In this document: in pieces, positions 1-8,464 of the stretch
Numbering within the stretch: position 1 is the first letter of the stretch
Layout: the number at the start of each line of letters is the position of its first letter
NCBI RefSeq assembly: GCF_946184425.1
Contig: NZ_CAMHFP010000010.1
Location: 1-59,495, forward strand
Origin: an uncultured Methanobrevibacter sp.
Lineage (GTDB): Archaea > Methanobacteriota > Methanobacteria > Methanobacteriales > Methanobacteriaceae
Reading direction: 5' to 3'
Length of the DNA stretch: 59,495 bases
Notes under the pieces: model-generated
The model's input: the letters and a program-made list of their open reading frames with translations, nothing else
Told to the model about the DNA's origin: nothing
Databases searched by the model: none
Position numbers and translations under genes: made by a program

Positions 1-1331
1 AAATGACAGCTAAAGAAAATGTTGAAGGCTTCATTAAAGTTATCGATGAAAATAATGAAGAAATTAATGCTTTTATTGAATTGAACAAAGAAAATGCATT
101 AAAACAAGCAGAAGCTATTGATGAAAAAATTGCTAACGGTGAAGAAGTTGGCGCTTTAGCTGGTTTAGTATTTGGTATTAAAGCAAACATTAATGTTGAA
201 GACATGATTATTTCAGCGGCTTCCAAAACCCTGGAAGACTATATTGGAAGTTACAATGCAACCGTTGTAGATGAAATACTTGCAGAAGACGGAATAATCA
301 TCGGTATTTTAAATATGGATGAATTTGCAGCAGGAAGTTCAACTGAAACTTCATACTACGGACCTACCCAAAACCCTGCGGCTATGGGAAGAATTCCGGG
401 AGGTTCCAGTGGAGGATGTGCAGCGGCTGTTGCAGCAGAAATGTGTGATATTTCAATCGGTTCAGATACTGGCGGATCTATCAGAAACCCTGCATCCCAT
501 TGTGGTGTTGTCGGATTCAAACCTACTTACGGTGCTGTTTCAAGACAAGGATTGCTTGATTTATCCATGAGTTTAGACCAAATCGGCCCATTAGCTAATG
601 ATGTAAGTGGAATAGCTTTAGCATTGAATACTATTGCAAAATATGACGAAACTGAATGCACTACATTAGACTGGGATAAACCTGACTTTACTGAAGTATT
701 GGAAGATACATCCCTTGAAGGCATGAAAATAGCTGTATGTAAAGAATTTATTGACATTACAGATGATGAAATTAACAAAACAGTCAATAAGGCTATTGAC
801 AAACTAGTTGATGCAGGAGCAGAACTTGTTGAAGTAAGTTTCGATTACATTGACTTATGTTTACCAACATATTACTTAATTAACTATGTAGAATTCTTCT
901 CAGCTACAAGAAAATATGACGGAAGAGACTACGGATCCAGAATAGAAGAAGTATGTGGAGAAGAAGTTTTAAGAAGAATCAAAATAGGTTCACATATTGC
1001 AGAAGCAGAATTCAGTGGTAAATACTACAAACAAGCATTGAAAGCAAGATCAGTGATTAGGGGAGAAATTACTTCAATGCTTGAAAATGTTGATTTGATT
1101 GTCGGTCCGACCGTGCCTAAACTTCCTCACGAAATAGGCACTGAATTAGAACCTATGGAGATGTATGCCTACGATATTTTAACAGTGATTGCAAACCTTG
1201 CAGGTATTCCGGCAGGAAGCATAAAAGCTGGTGAAGTGGACAGCATTCCAGTAGGATTACAAATCCAGGCCAAACCATTGGATGACCTGAAAATTATTAA
1301 AGCAATGAGTGTATTCGAAAACACTCAATAA
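1..1331 (+). CDS. gatA: Glu-tRNA(Gln)/Asp-tRNA(Asn) amidotransferase subunit A, 5' partial
   Basis: Amidase subunit that releases ammonia from glutamine so that the GatCAB complex can amidate misacylated tRNA in the cytoplasm. The amidase signature is complete. Counting from the methionine at position 3, the catalytic Lys is K60 (GIKANIN), the cis-Ser is S135 in GGSSGG, and the nucleophile is S159 in DTGGSIRNPA, with the family's usual spacing of 24 between the two serines. The reading frame is open to the window edge and the visible protein (442 residues) lacks the N-terminal helix seen in most GatA proteins, so the true start is probably upstream. The 266 bp after the stop are very AT-rich and hold an origin-box-like element and the next promoter. 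Confidence 0.93.
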   Translation, partial: MTAKENVEGFIKVIDENNEEINAFIELNKENALKQAEAIDEKIANGEEVGALAGLVFGIKANINVEDMIISAASKTLEDYIGSYNATVVDEILAEDGIIIGILNMDEFAAGSSTETSYYGPTQNPAAMGRIPGGSSGGCAAAVAAEMCDISIGSDTGGSIRNPASHCGVVGFKPTYGAVSRQGLLDLSMSLDQIGPLANDVSGIALALNTIAKYDETECTTLDWDKPDFTEVLEDTSLEGMKIAVCKEFIDITDDEINKTVNKAIDKLVDAGAELVEVSFDYIDLCLPTYYLINYVEFFSATRKYDGRDYGSRIEEVCGEEVLRRIKIGSHIAEAEFSGKYYKQALKARSVIRGEITSMLENVDLIVGPTVPKLPHEIGTELEPMEMYAYDILTVIANLAGIPAGSIKAGEVDSIPVGLQIQAKPLDDLKIIKAMSVFENTQ

Positions 1332-1526
1332 TTTCTTTTTTTTATTAATGGAATGTTACACAAAATTTTTAATTGATTTTAATTTTTTATATTTTTTTCT
1401 TTTTTATGTTCTATGAAAATTTACTAATTTTATCACTGTTTTTTCTATATAAAATCTCTCGAAAATTGCAGAAATGGATTTATAAAATTAAAAAATTATA
1501 ATTTCATGCAACATCCTCATAAATTT

Positions 1527-1548
1527 TTTTCACTTGAAATAGACCTCT
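1527..1548 (+). repeat. Origin-recognition-box-like element outside the origin
   Basis: TTTTCACTTGAAATAGACCT followed by CT. The core TTTTCACTTGAAA differs by one base from the 13-mer TTTACACTTGAAA that is repeated at the origin (11712-12044), and the ACCTCT tail is the same as in the boxes at 11814-11831, 11989-12006 and 12036-12053. It lies about 50 bp upstream of the gene starting at 1598. Role outside the origin is unknown. Confidence 0.55.
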
Positions 1549-1597
1549 AAAATTTTATAACTTATCAGATATAACTAATAAATAAGAGGTTATTCTT

Positions 1598-3091
1598 ATG
1601 ACAAAAATCGGACTTGCTTATGTTAGTGGAGCAGTTCCAGGATTTGAAGATTTTGGAAATCTACCAACAGATATTGTTAAAGAAAATGGACTTGTTAATG
1701 GAAATAAAGCTTCAAAAGAATTGGATGCATTAATAATTCCTGGTGGAACATTAATTGAGTCTAACGATATAAACATGGATTTAAACACTGAAATAAAGAA
1801 AATGGCTCGTGACGGAAAACCTGTTATTGGAATATGCGCCGGTTTTCAATTGCTGTCAAATCAGATAGACATCGGCAGGAAATCACCTGTGCCAATAATT
1901 AAAGAAGGCCTGGGACTGATAGACGTTGATTTTTCACCGTTGATTACCAGTGACAGGGTAAAGGCCAAAGTGTATGATAACTCTTTTCTAGTTAAAAACC
2001 AGACTGAAGATGTTAACGGATTTCACACTCATACTTACGGTAAGATTGAAGGTAATGCAAAGCCATTATTCTATTCACAAGTTCAAAGAATGAATTATGG
2101 AGATACAAACAAAAAAGGTGAGTACAACATATTTTCAGGAGCATGCAACGATGACGGGAACGTTATCGGAACAATGATTCATGGAATATTAGATGAAAAT
2201 CCGATTCTTGTAGAAAATCTAAAAGAACAAATAGATATACAAAACCTCGATAAAATTTACAATAGAAACAAAGAAGTGAAAAAATATCTACTAAGCGAAG
2301 TGGGAATTCACACTGACATCAAAGTACCTGAAATAAAATCAAGCACAAAACCAAAATACCTGATGATTGGAAGTAATGGATCCGATTCCGGCAAGACTTT
2401 CATACTAACCGGACTTGCAGGAGCCATCAGAAAAAGAGGATATAAGGTTGCACTTCTGAAAGTAGGTCCTGATGTTCGAGATATTATACCTGGACTATAT
2501 TTAACAAAAGGAAAAATGGAAGATTTCGCATCAATAAAAATTGGACACTTGGGTTGGAAAGACATAGAATCTACAATAAAACAATTGAATAAATCAGATT
2601 ATGATATCGTGTTGATTGAAGGTGTTATGAGCGTGTTTACAGGACTTTTAAATGAAAAAGTTCCATTTTCCGCAGCCGAAATTGCAATGTCATCAAAAAT
2701 TCCTATGATATTAGCAACTGGAGTCAATAAGGGAGGAATAGAATCCGCAGCAGTTGACATAGTAGCTCATGCAAACATGTTGGACAAACTTGGAGTTACA
2801 GTTGAAGCGGTACTCCTCAACAAGGTATACAATGATAATATATTTGACACCGTGGTACCATATATTAGAGAAAATACAAAAGTCAAAAATGTTTTGAAAC
2901 TGCCAAAACTAAAATCAGCAGATATGAGAGGATTTATTCCGGAAGTTGAAATCAGATATGAATTATTTACAAAACATGCCCTTGACTTGATTGAAGAGAA
3001 CTTAAACATTGATGAAATAATCAATATGGCATGTGAAGTTGAATTTGAAAAAATATACTCATTTGATGAAATTAAAAATAAAGTGATATAA
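1598..3091 (+). CDS. CobB/CobQ-like amidotransferase with permuted domain order
   Basis: A 497-residue protein with two recognisable halves. Residues about 1-205 are a class I glutamine amidotransferase of the CobB/CobQ kind, with nucleophile C80 in GICAGFQLL and H195 in GTMIHGILDE. Residues about 253-480 are a dethiobiotin-synthetase-like P-loop ATPase, with Walker A 258-267 (GSNGSDSGKT) and VGPDVRDIIP, similar to the KVGPDYIDP-type motif of CbiA. CobB, CobQ and CfbB carry these domains in the opposite order, so this is a permuted relative. It may amidate a tetrapyrrole carboxylate (F430 or cobamide pathway), but the substrate cannot be read from sequence. A GAGGT Shine-Dalgarno precedes the ATG. 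Its stop overlaps the next start (TAATG), implying coupled translation. Confidence 0.7.
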   Translation: MTKIGLAYVSGAVPGFEDFGNLPTDIVKENGLVNGNKASKELDALIIPGGTLIESNDINMDLNTEIKKMARDGKPVIGICAGFQLLSNQIDIGRKSPVPIIKEGLGLIDVDFSPLITSDRVKAKVYDNSFLVKNQTEDVNGFHTHTYGKIEGNAKPLFYSQVQRMNYGDTNKKGEYNIFSGACNDDGNVIGTMIHGILDENPILVENLKEQIDIQNLDKIYNRNKEVKKYLLSEVGIHTDIKVPEIKSSTKPKYLMIGSNGSDSGKTFILTGLAGAIRKRGYKVALLKVGPDVRDIIPGLYLTKGKMEDFASIKIGHLGWKDIESTIKQLNKSDYDIVLIEGVMSVFTGLLNEKVPFSAAEIAMSSKIPMILATGVNKGGIESAAVDIVAHANMLDKLGVTVEAVLLNKVYNDNIFDTVVPYIRENTKVKNVLKLPKLKSADMRGFIPEVEIRYELFTKHALDLIEENLNIDEIINMACEVEFEKIYSFDEIKNKVI

Positions 3092-3510
3092 TGGCTCTTA
3101 ATTTAAGTCCAGAAACAGGCGTTAAACTTACAAAAAAAGACAGAGCACACGTTTTAAAAAAGATGAAACAGGGCTGGAAAGCCAATTGCATGATTCCCGA
3201 TTACATATTTGATGAAAATGGAGATATTCAGATAGCTTCAGACATGAACAGACGTGTTGTTAAAATCGTGAAATTCAAAGATGATGGAATTCACTTTGAA
3301 AAAGCTCTTAAAAGTAAAACCTTAAGAATTCCCTGGCTGAAAGTGACTGAAATAAACATGTCAAAAGAAATAAGGGATGGTTTGGAAATTAAAATGAATG
3401 ATGGTAGGTATGTTGCATTCAGCATCTACAATTCATACAAAGTAAAACAGATTACTGAATTCATTGCAAATTATATTGCAGATAAAAAAAAGAATATGCT
3501 AAATAAATAG
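3091..3510 (+). CDS. Conserved-looking protein coupled to the CobB-like gene
   Basis: A 139-residue basic cytoplasmic protein of unrecognised family with no signal peptide or membrane segment. Its start overlaps the upstream stop by one base (TAATG), so the two proteins are probably made together and may share a pathway. The N-terminal part is Lys-rich (KLTKKDRAHVLKKMKQGWK); the centre has alternating beta-like segments (RRVVKIVKFKDDGIHF) and a possible IPWLKVTEI core. It ends back to back with ribB, with no space between the stops. Function unknown. Confidence 0.75.
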   Translation: MALNLSPETGVKLTKKDRAHVLKKMKQGWKANCMIPDYIFDENGDIQIASDMNRRVVKIVKFKDDGIHFEKALKSKTLRIPWLKVTEINMSKEIRDGLEIKMNDGRYVAFSIYNSYKVKQITEFIANYIADKKKNMLNK

Positions 3511-4194
3511 CTATTCTTCCAAATATTTATTGATAACGTCTTCGCCCCTAAGTAAGACCAATCCGTTTTCTTCAGCATATTTGCGAGCATCGGCAATTGA
3601 AGTAGCCTGTCCGGTTTCACCGTCCATCATTTCACAAACTACACAAACAGGAGTAACACCGGCAAGTTCACATAAAGCAAGCCCGATTTCTGTGTGTCCT
3701 CTTCTATTTTTAACTAACCCATCAGCCCCTCTTAAAAGACATACATGACCAGGAGATCTGAATGTAGCTCCAAATTCATCGTATCTTTCTTCTTTCATCA
3801 TTAAAGCCATTTCACTGATGGTCATAGCTCTGTCATGGTCTGTAACACCGGTAAAAGATTTTCTGTGGTTAGTCCATATTGAAAATGAAGACCTTTCATC
3901 ATAAGGAATATCATTTGGAGCGAGTTCAGCAAGCTCTGGATATTTTTCAGTAGCTGCTTTCATAATATCAACCATGAAAGGCAATTTTATAGCATCACAA
4001 TAGTCAGCATGTAGACAGTTACAAATCAGACCGCCGGCATCATTCCTCATGGTTGCAATGGATTTAGGGGTTACAAATTCAGAAGCGATAATCATATCAA
4101 CTTCTCCTTCCCTATCATCATCATCAAAAACTAATACAAATTCACCATTTCTTATAGCTTCTAAAGCTTCATCTAAGTTTGTTTCTTGATTCAT
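3511..4194 (-). CDS. ribB: 3,4-dihydroxy-2-butanone 4-phosphate synthase
   Basis: Makes the four-carbon precursor of riboflavin from ribulose 5-phosphate. The 227-residue length fits the stand-alone archaeal enzyme with no fused GTP cyclohydrolase domain. Visible motifs are the acidic metal/substrate loop DDDDREGEVD (residues 24-33), DAGGLICN (52-59), and RRGHTE (164-169) with the conserved His and Glu. The ATG at 4194 is preceded by AAGGAGTG. Upstream lies an FMN riboswitch with its own TATA box, so the gene is probably turned down by FMN. ribK is just upstream on the same strand, and ribH of the same pathway is at 35658-36074. Confidence 0.95.
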   Translation of the reverse strand: MNQETNLDEALEAIRNGEFVLVFDDDDREGEVDMIIASEFVTPKSIATMRNDAGGLICNCLHADYCDAIKLPFMVDIMKAATEKYPELAELAPNDIPYDERSSFSIWTNHRKSFTGVTDHDRAMTISEMALMMKEERYDEFGATFRSPGHVCLLRGADGLVKNRRGHTEIGLALCELAGVTPVCVVCEMMDGETGQATSIADARKYAEENGLVLLRGEDVINKYLEE

Positions 4195-4238
4195 AGTAAC
4201 ACTCCTTTAGTACTAGAACCAGGGCTAAAAATAACTAT

Positions 4239-4366
4239 TATCTTCTCTTCCATCCGGACTGTCACCGTCGGTTTTGGAATCTCACCAAATCAACACATGT
4301 TTTTGTGCTCGTGGACTTATATAAAAATCACCACCGGTGGAGAATTTCACTCCGCCCTGAGAACGT
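4239..4366 (-). promoter_or_regulatory. FMN riboswitch (RFN element) of ribB
   Basis: On the minus strand the conserved RFN blocks appear in order: CAGGGCGGAGTGAAATTCTC, CACCGGTGGTGA, TCCACGAGC, GATTTGGTGAGATTCC, ACCGACGGTGACAGTCCGGA and TGGAAGAGAAGA. P1 can form from TTCTC (about 4363-4359) with GAGAA (about 4247-4243). Between aptamer and ribB start are 44 nt. The linker holds GCCCTG (4225-4220), exactly complementary to CAGGGC in the aptamer 5' strand (4359-4354), a possible competing fold that would break the aptamer. Control by FMN is known for the family; the switching mechanism here is inferred. Confidence 0.95.
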
Positions 4367-4384
4367 ATTATCAAATATATAAAT

Positions 4385-4397
4385 CATGTATAAAATA
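4385..4397 (-). promoter_or_regulatory. TATA box for the ribB riboswitch transcript
   Basis: Minus-strand TATTTTATACATG lies between the ribK stop and the aptamer. The usual archaeal TATA-to-start distance of about 25 nt puts the transcript start at roughly 4367, exactly at the 5' end of the FMN aptamer. This suggests ribB has its own promoter rather than relying on ribK read-through. Confidence 0.55.
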
Positions 4398-4411
4398 CTT
4401 TGTGGTAAAAA

Positions 4412-4786
4412 TCAAAATTCCAGAGAAACGATATCCCCATCTTTCAAATTTAATTCATCCCTTAACTTATTTTCTGAGATAAATTCCAGATAGTTTTCCT
4501 CATGAGTGGTTTTTGCAGGAAAAACAATTGCTCCTTTTATCTTATCTTCCAAAATAGCATCAATATATTTTACAGCTCCAAAACCTTCATCAGGTTTAAT
4601 AATGTCTTCACAATCGTCCTTGATTTTATTAATTTCATCAAGATATTTTTCCGGAACAACAATGTTCAATGTTCCCGGAAATGGAATAAAACCGCAATTC
4701 TTCTTAAACTCCCTAGTATAGAATTCCTGTGATAAAAAATATGCCGCCTTTCCCAAACCTGTTGTAACTTCACCATCAATTTTCAT
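4412..4786 (-). CDS. ribK: CTP-dependent riboflavin kinase
   Basis: Phosphorylates riboflavin to FMN using CTP, the archaeal type unrelated to bacterial RibF. The 124-residue single-domain protein shows the family's Gly-rich N-terminal motif (GEVTTGLGKAAYFLS), the FIPFPGTLNIVVP segment (residues about 34-46), and a C-terminal small barrel ending in LNLKDGDIVSLEF. A GAGGTT Shine-Dalgarno sits 7 nt before the ATG. It is transcribed in the same direction as ribB, with the FMN riboswitch between them, so it escapes the riboswitch while its product FMN controls ribB. Confidence 0.93.
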   Translation of the reverse strand: MKIDGEVTTGLGKAAYFLSQEFYTREFKKNCGFIPFPGTLNIVVPEKYLDEINKIKDDCEDIIKPDEGFGAVKYIDAILEDKIKGAIVFPAKTTHEENYLEFISENKLRDELNLKDGDIVSLEF

Positions 4787-5019
4787 GAAATAACCTCTAA
4801 TTAAAGTAGATACAATAAAAATTCATTCAATATTATCAAACATAAAGTTAAAATAACAATACTTTCGATTAATAATAAAATTATTGACTGATATGATATC
4901 CATTGTATAATACATATTTAATTTATTTTCATGTTAATAAAGTTAAAGTAAACAAGATTTAAGAAATTTATTTTAAGTATCAAAAATATAAATAGTATTA
5001 CAAATTTTTTTACAGGGTA

Positions 5020-6669
5020 ATGGAAATGAAAATACAAACTATCTCATCAGATGTATTAATAATTGGATCTGGAGGGGCAGGTTCAAGAGCAGCTATAGAA
5101 GTTGATGAAGCTGGTCTAAAGCCTCTCATAGTTTCAAAAGGTCTTTCATTTAGATCAGGATGTACTGGAATGGCTGAAGGCGGATATAATGCTGTATTTA
5201 AAGCCGTGGACAAAGACGATTCAATAGAAGCACATATACATGACACTTTAAAAGGTGGAAGTTATTTAAACGATGAAAAACTCGTTAATATATTAGTAAA
5301 AGAATCCCCAAAAAGATTGATAGATTTAGAAAATTATGGAGCTTTATTTGACCGTCAGGAATCTGGTGAAATTGACCAAAGACCGTTTGGTGGGCAATCT
5401 TTCAGAAGAACATGTTATCAAGGAGACAGAACAGGAGCAGAATTATTAAATGCACTTAAAGAAGAAATCATTAAAAGAGATATAGAATGTATTGAAGAAG
5501 TAATGATAACATCTCTTGTATGCGAAGGCACACAAGTAATAGGTGCATGCGGATTCAATTTAAAAGATTCCAGTTTGATTTTCTTCCAGGCAAAAGCTAC
5601 AATATTGGCCAGCGGAGGAGCTGGTCAATTATACCCTGTAACTTCAAACACATTCCAAAAAAATGGAGATGGATATGCTATAGCTTACAGAGCCGGAGCG
5701 AATCTGGTTGATATGGAACAAATTCAATTCCATCCTACAGGTATGGTAACACCGGAATCAAAAAAGGGAGTTCTTGTAACTGAAGCTGTAAGAGCTGAAG
5801 GAGGAAAACTCATAAACAAAGATGGGGAAAGATTCATGTCCAAATATGCTCCTGAAAAAATGGAATTGGCTACACGTGATGTGGTTGCCCGTTCAATATA
5901 TCAGGAAATTATTGAAGGAAGAGGAACCGAAAACGGCGGAGTTTATCTGGACATTTCACACCTTGATGATGACTACATTGAAGAAAAACTGGAGACAATG
6001 GTACTGCAGTTTGAAAATGTAGGAGTTGACATCAAACACGAACCTATAGAAGTCGCTCCAACAGCACACCACTTCATGGGAGGATTGAAAATCAATACAG
6101 ATGCATCAACATCTCTTGACAATTTATTTGGAGCAGGTGAAGTTTGTGGAGGAGTTCATGGAGCTAACCGTTTAGGAGGTAATGCTCTTGCTGATACGCA
6201 GGTATTTGGAAAAATTGCCGGTGAAAGTGCATCAAAAGTAGCTAAAGAAAGCGACTTTAAAACAAATGATGAAATGGTCAAAGAAGAAGCGTCAAGAATC
6301 GAAAACCTGATTAAAAAAGGTACAATAAAACCTCAAGAATTTAAAAATAGAATTAAAAATCTGATGTGGGAAAAAGTAGCTATTGTCAGAGAGGAAAAAA
6401 CCTTGAATGAAGCCTTAAAAGAACTTCTAAAAATGCAAAAGGAATTGAAAAATCTGGATGTCGGCGAGAAAAATCAGTATAATACAGAATTGGTAACAGC
6501 TCTTGAAGTAATAAATATGGTTGAAATTTGTATTTTAACTGTAAAATCAGCAATATTGCGTAGAGAAAGCAGAGGTGCTCACTTCAGGTCTGATTATCCT
6601 GAAAGTTCAGATGAATGGAAAAAGAGTATTATCATAAATAAAAATAAAATAGAATTTGAAGCTAGATAG
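5020..6669 (+). CDS. tfrA: Thiol:fumarate reductase (CoM/CoB), flavoprotein subunit A
   Basis: Reduces fumarate to succinate with coenzyme M and B thiols as donors, feeding the incomplete reductive TCA route in the cytoplasm. The 549-residue protein has an N-terminal FAD Rossmann motif (GSGGAGSRAA, residues 16-25) and the succinate dehydrogenase/fumarate reductase residues QFHPTG (H238), ATRD (R286), APTAHHFMGG (H350, H351) and HGANRLGGNAL (R384). The partner TfrB is not next to it, as is usual in Methanobacteriales. ATG codons at 5020 and 5026 both follow a weak AGGGT. A TATA-like AAATATAAATAG lies about 35 bp upstream. The 3' end overlaps the convergent deaminase gene by 8 bp. Confidence 0.9.
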   Translation: MEMKIQTISSDVLIIGSGGAGSRAAIEVDEAGLKPLIVSKGLSFRSGCTGMAEGGYNAVFKAVDKDDSIEAHIHDTLKGGSYLNDEKLVNILVKESPKRLIDLENYGALFDRQESGEIDQRPFGGQSFRRTCYQGDRTGAELLNALKEEIIKRDIECIEEVMITSLVCEGTQVIGACGFNLKDSSLIFFQAKATILASGGAGQLYPVTSNTFQKNGDGYAIAYRAGANLVDMEQIQFHPTGMVTPESKKGVLVTEAVRAEGGKLINKDGERFMSKYAPEKMELATRDVVARSIYQEIIEGRGTENGGVYLDISHLDDDYIEEKLETMVLQFENVGVDIKHEPIEVAPTAHHFMGGLKINTDASTSLDNLFGAGEVCGGVHGANRLGGNALADTQVFGKIAGESASKVAKESDFKTNDEMVKEEASRIENLIKKGTIKPQEFKNRIKNLMWEKVAIVREEKTLNEALKELLKMQKELKNLDVGEKNQYNTELVTALEVINMVEICILTVKSAILRRESRGAHFRSDYPESSDEWKKSIIINKNKIEFEAR

Positions 6670-7978
6670 TAACTTCTTTTAATTCTTTCAATTCTTCAAT
6701 TGCTTTTCTGGCTTTTTCATAAATTTCCTGTTCATCCAAAACAACTAATTTTTTATTTTCCATTAATATTTTACCGTCACAAATTGTAGTATCCACATTG
6801 GAACCGTTTGCGGAGTAAATGATGTTGGAACTTAAATTTGAGCTGTTAGGAACCATATTAGCCGAATTAGTGTCTATTAAAATAATATCAGCTTTTTTAC
6901 CTACTTCAATAGTACCTATTTGATCTTGAAGATCTAAAGCTTCAGCACCTTTGATTGTACCCATAGCCAATGCTTCATCGGAAGATAAAACTTTAGGATC
7001 GAGTGTAGAAACCTTTTGAAGCAAACTTGCGGTTTTGAGCTCTTCAATTAAATCCAAATTATTGTTTGAAGAGGCACCATCAGTACCTATGCCTACACAA
7101 ATATCATTTTCAATCAATTTAGAGATAGGAGAAATACCTGAAGCCAATTTCATATTACTGCACGGATTGTGTGAAACCTTAACATTATTTTTCTTGATAA
7201 TTTCAATTTCATTATCACTTAACCATACACAATGAGCAGCAACAACATCAGGACCTAAAAATCCAATTTTATCCAAATATTCAAAAGGTCTAAGGCCTTT
7301 TTCATCCAATATATCATTAATTTCCTTTTCAGTTTCAGAAACATGAATATGTATGCCCATATTATATTCGTCTGCTAACTGACGAACCTTAATAAGCAAT
7401 TCTTCTGATGCAGTATATGGTGAATGAGGTCCGAAAAATACTTTAATTCTTCCATTTGCCATTCCATTGCAATTCTCGTATAATGAAATATTTTCTTTTA
7501 TTTCATTTTCTCTTCTTTCAGCATCTCCAAAATCAATCATCCCATATGATAAAACTGCTCTGATTCCCGCTTCATCCACTGCACGGGCGACATCCTCCAT
7601 ATAAAAATACATGTCGCTGAAGGTAGTTGTTCCTGATTTTATTAGTTCAACAGCACCTAATAATGCTCCGATATAACAATAGTCTCCATTAAGATTTGCT
7701 TCCATAGGCCATATATGATCATTCAACCAACTGTCCAAACTCAAATCATCGGCTAAACCTCTAAATAATGCCATGGATAAATGAGTATGAGTATTTACAA
7801 ATCCCGGAAGTAAAATTTTTCCGTTTGCATCTATTATTTTATCTACATTATCCTCATCGATTTCATCGGAAATTTCAGAAATAATATCATTTTTTATCAA
7901 AAGAGATTGTTTTTTATTTACAAAATTATTAGGATTTAAAATTAATGCATTTTTAATCAATATAGTATTATCCATCAT
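6662..7978 (-). CDS. dadD: 5'-deoxyadenosine / S-adenosylhomocysteine / methylthioadenosine deaminase
   Basis: Zinc amidohydrolase that deaminates adenosine-containing by-products of SAM chemistry. In methanogens the characterised member (MJ1541) prefers 5'-deoxyadenosine, the waste of radical SAM enzymes. Over 438 residues the metal site is visible: HTH (H64, H66), HIHVSETE, AAHCVW and GTDGASSNN. N-terminal and C-terminal segments form the amidohydrolase beta sandwich. AGGTG precedes tandem ATG codons at 7978 and 7975, either of which could start. The exact preferred substrate cannot be told from sequence. Confidence 0.88.
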   Translation of the reverse strand: MMDNTILIKNALILNPNNFVNKKQSLLIKNDIISEISDEIDEDNVDKIIDANGKILLPGFVNTHTHLSMALFRGLADDLSLDSWLNDHIWPMEANLNGDYCYIGALLGAVELIKSGTTTFSDMYFYMEDVARAVDEAGIRAVLSYGMIDFGDAERRENEIKENISLYENCNGMANGRIKVFFGPHSPYTASEELLIKVRQLADEYNMGIHIHVSETEKEINDILDEKGLRPFEYLDKIGFLGPDVVAAHCVWLSDNEIEIIKKNNVKVSHNPCSNMKLASGISPISKLIENDICVGIGTDGASSNNNLDLIEELKTASLLQKVSTLDPKVLSSDEALAMGTIKGAEALDLQDQIGTIEVGKKADIILIDTNSANMVPNSSNLSSNIIYSANGSNVDTTICDGKILMENKKLVVLDEQEIYEKARKAIEELKELKEVTI

Positions 7979-8019
7979 AATAACACCTAAAAAAATAAAA
8001 AAAGTAGTTAAAAACTTAT

Positions 8020-8226
8020 TTATAAGTTTTTAATAGCTAATTTAATATCATCAGCTTTAATAGTTTTACGTTTTGCGATTTTAGCAACTTGAGTAGCTTC
8101 TTTAGCAACTTCACGAGCAACTTCTTCTACGTATGCAGCTAATTCAGCTTTTGCATCTTCACTTACTCTTTCTGCGCCAGCTTCTTTGATGATTCTAGCT
8201 ATAGGAGCTTTTGGTATTTCAGACAT
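8020..8226 (-). CDS. hmfA: Archaeal histone (HMf family)
   Basis: A 68-residue histone-fold protein that dimerises and wraps DNA. It has the classic pattern: MSEIPKAPIARIIKEAGAER, a central helix VSEDAKAELAAYVEEVAREV, a basic loop AKRKTIKADD and a short final helix DIKLAIKNL. The start is set at ATG 8226, since GAGGTG (8238-8233) is a well-spaced Shine-Dalgarno; a longer frame opening with GTG at 8235 would place that codon inside the ribosome binding site. The gene is monocistronic with AT-rich flanks. Other histone copies are expected elsewhere in the genome. Confidence 0.95.
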   Translation of the reverse strand: MSEIPKAPIARIIKEAGAERVSEDAKAELAAYVEEVAREVAKEATQVAKIAKRKTIKADDIKLAIKNL

Positions 8227-8464
8227 ATTTTTCACCTCGTAAAATTTATTAAAAACTTAAGATTAATCAATTAATCGTAAGTTAAATATACATTATAATA
8301 TGACTTAATATTTAAATATTTTGCTTAAATTATAATTAATTAATAAAATAAGAATAAATAATTAAAATAAATAGAATTAATAATGATTAATAATTTATAA
8401 TCTTAAAAAAAGTATTAAATAAAAAGATTTATAAAATATAATCATATAAAAAATTGGAAAGATT

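Noticed and set aside
1598-3091. Assignment as CfbB or CbiA (a,c-diamide synthase)
   Set aside because: Domain order is reversed relative to those enzymes, so only a family-level call is justified.
4186-4482. Plus-strand frame of 98 codons across the ribB leader
   Set aside because: Runs through the FMN riboswitch and the ribK 3' end on the opposite strand; no family features, explained by the aptamer.
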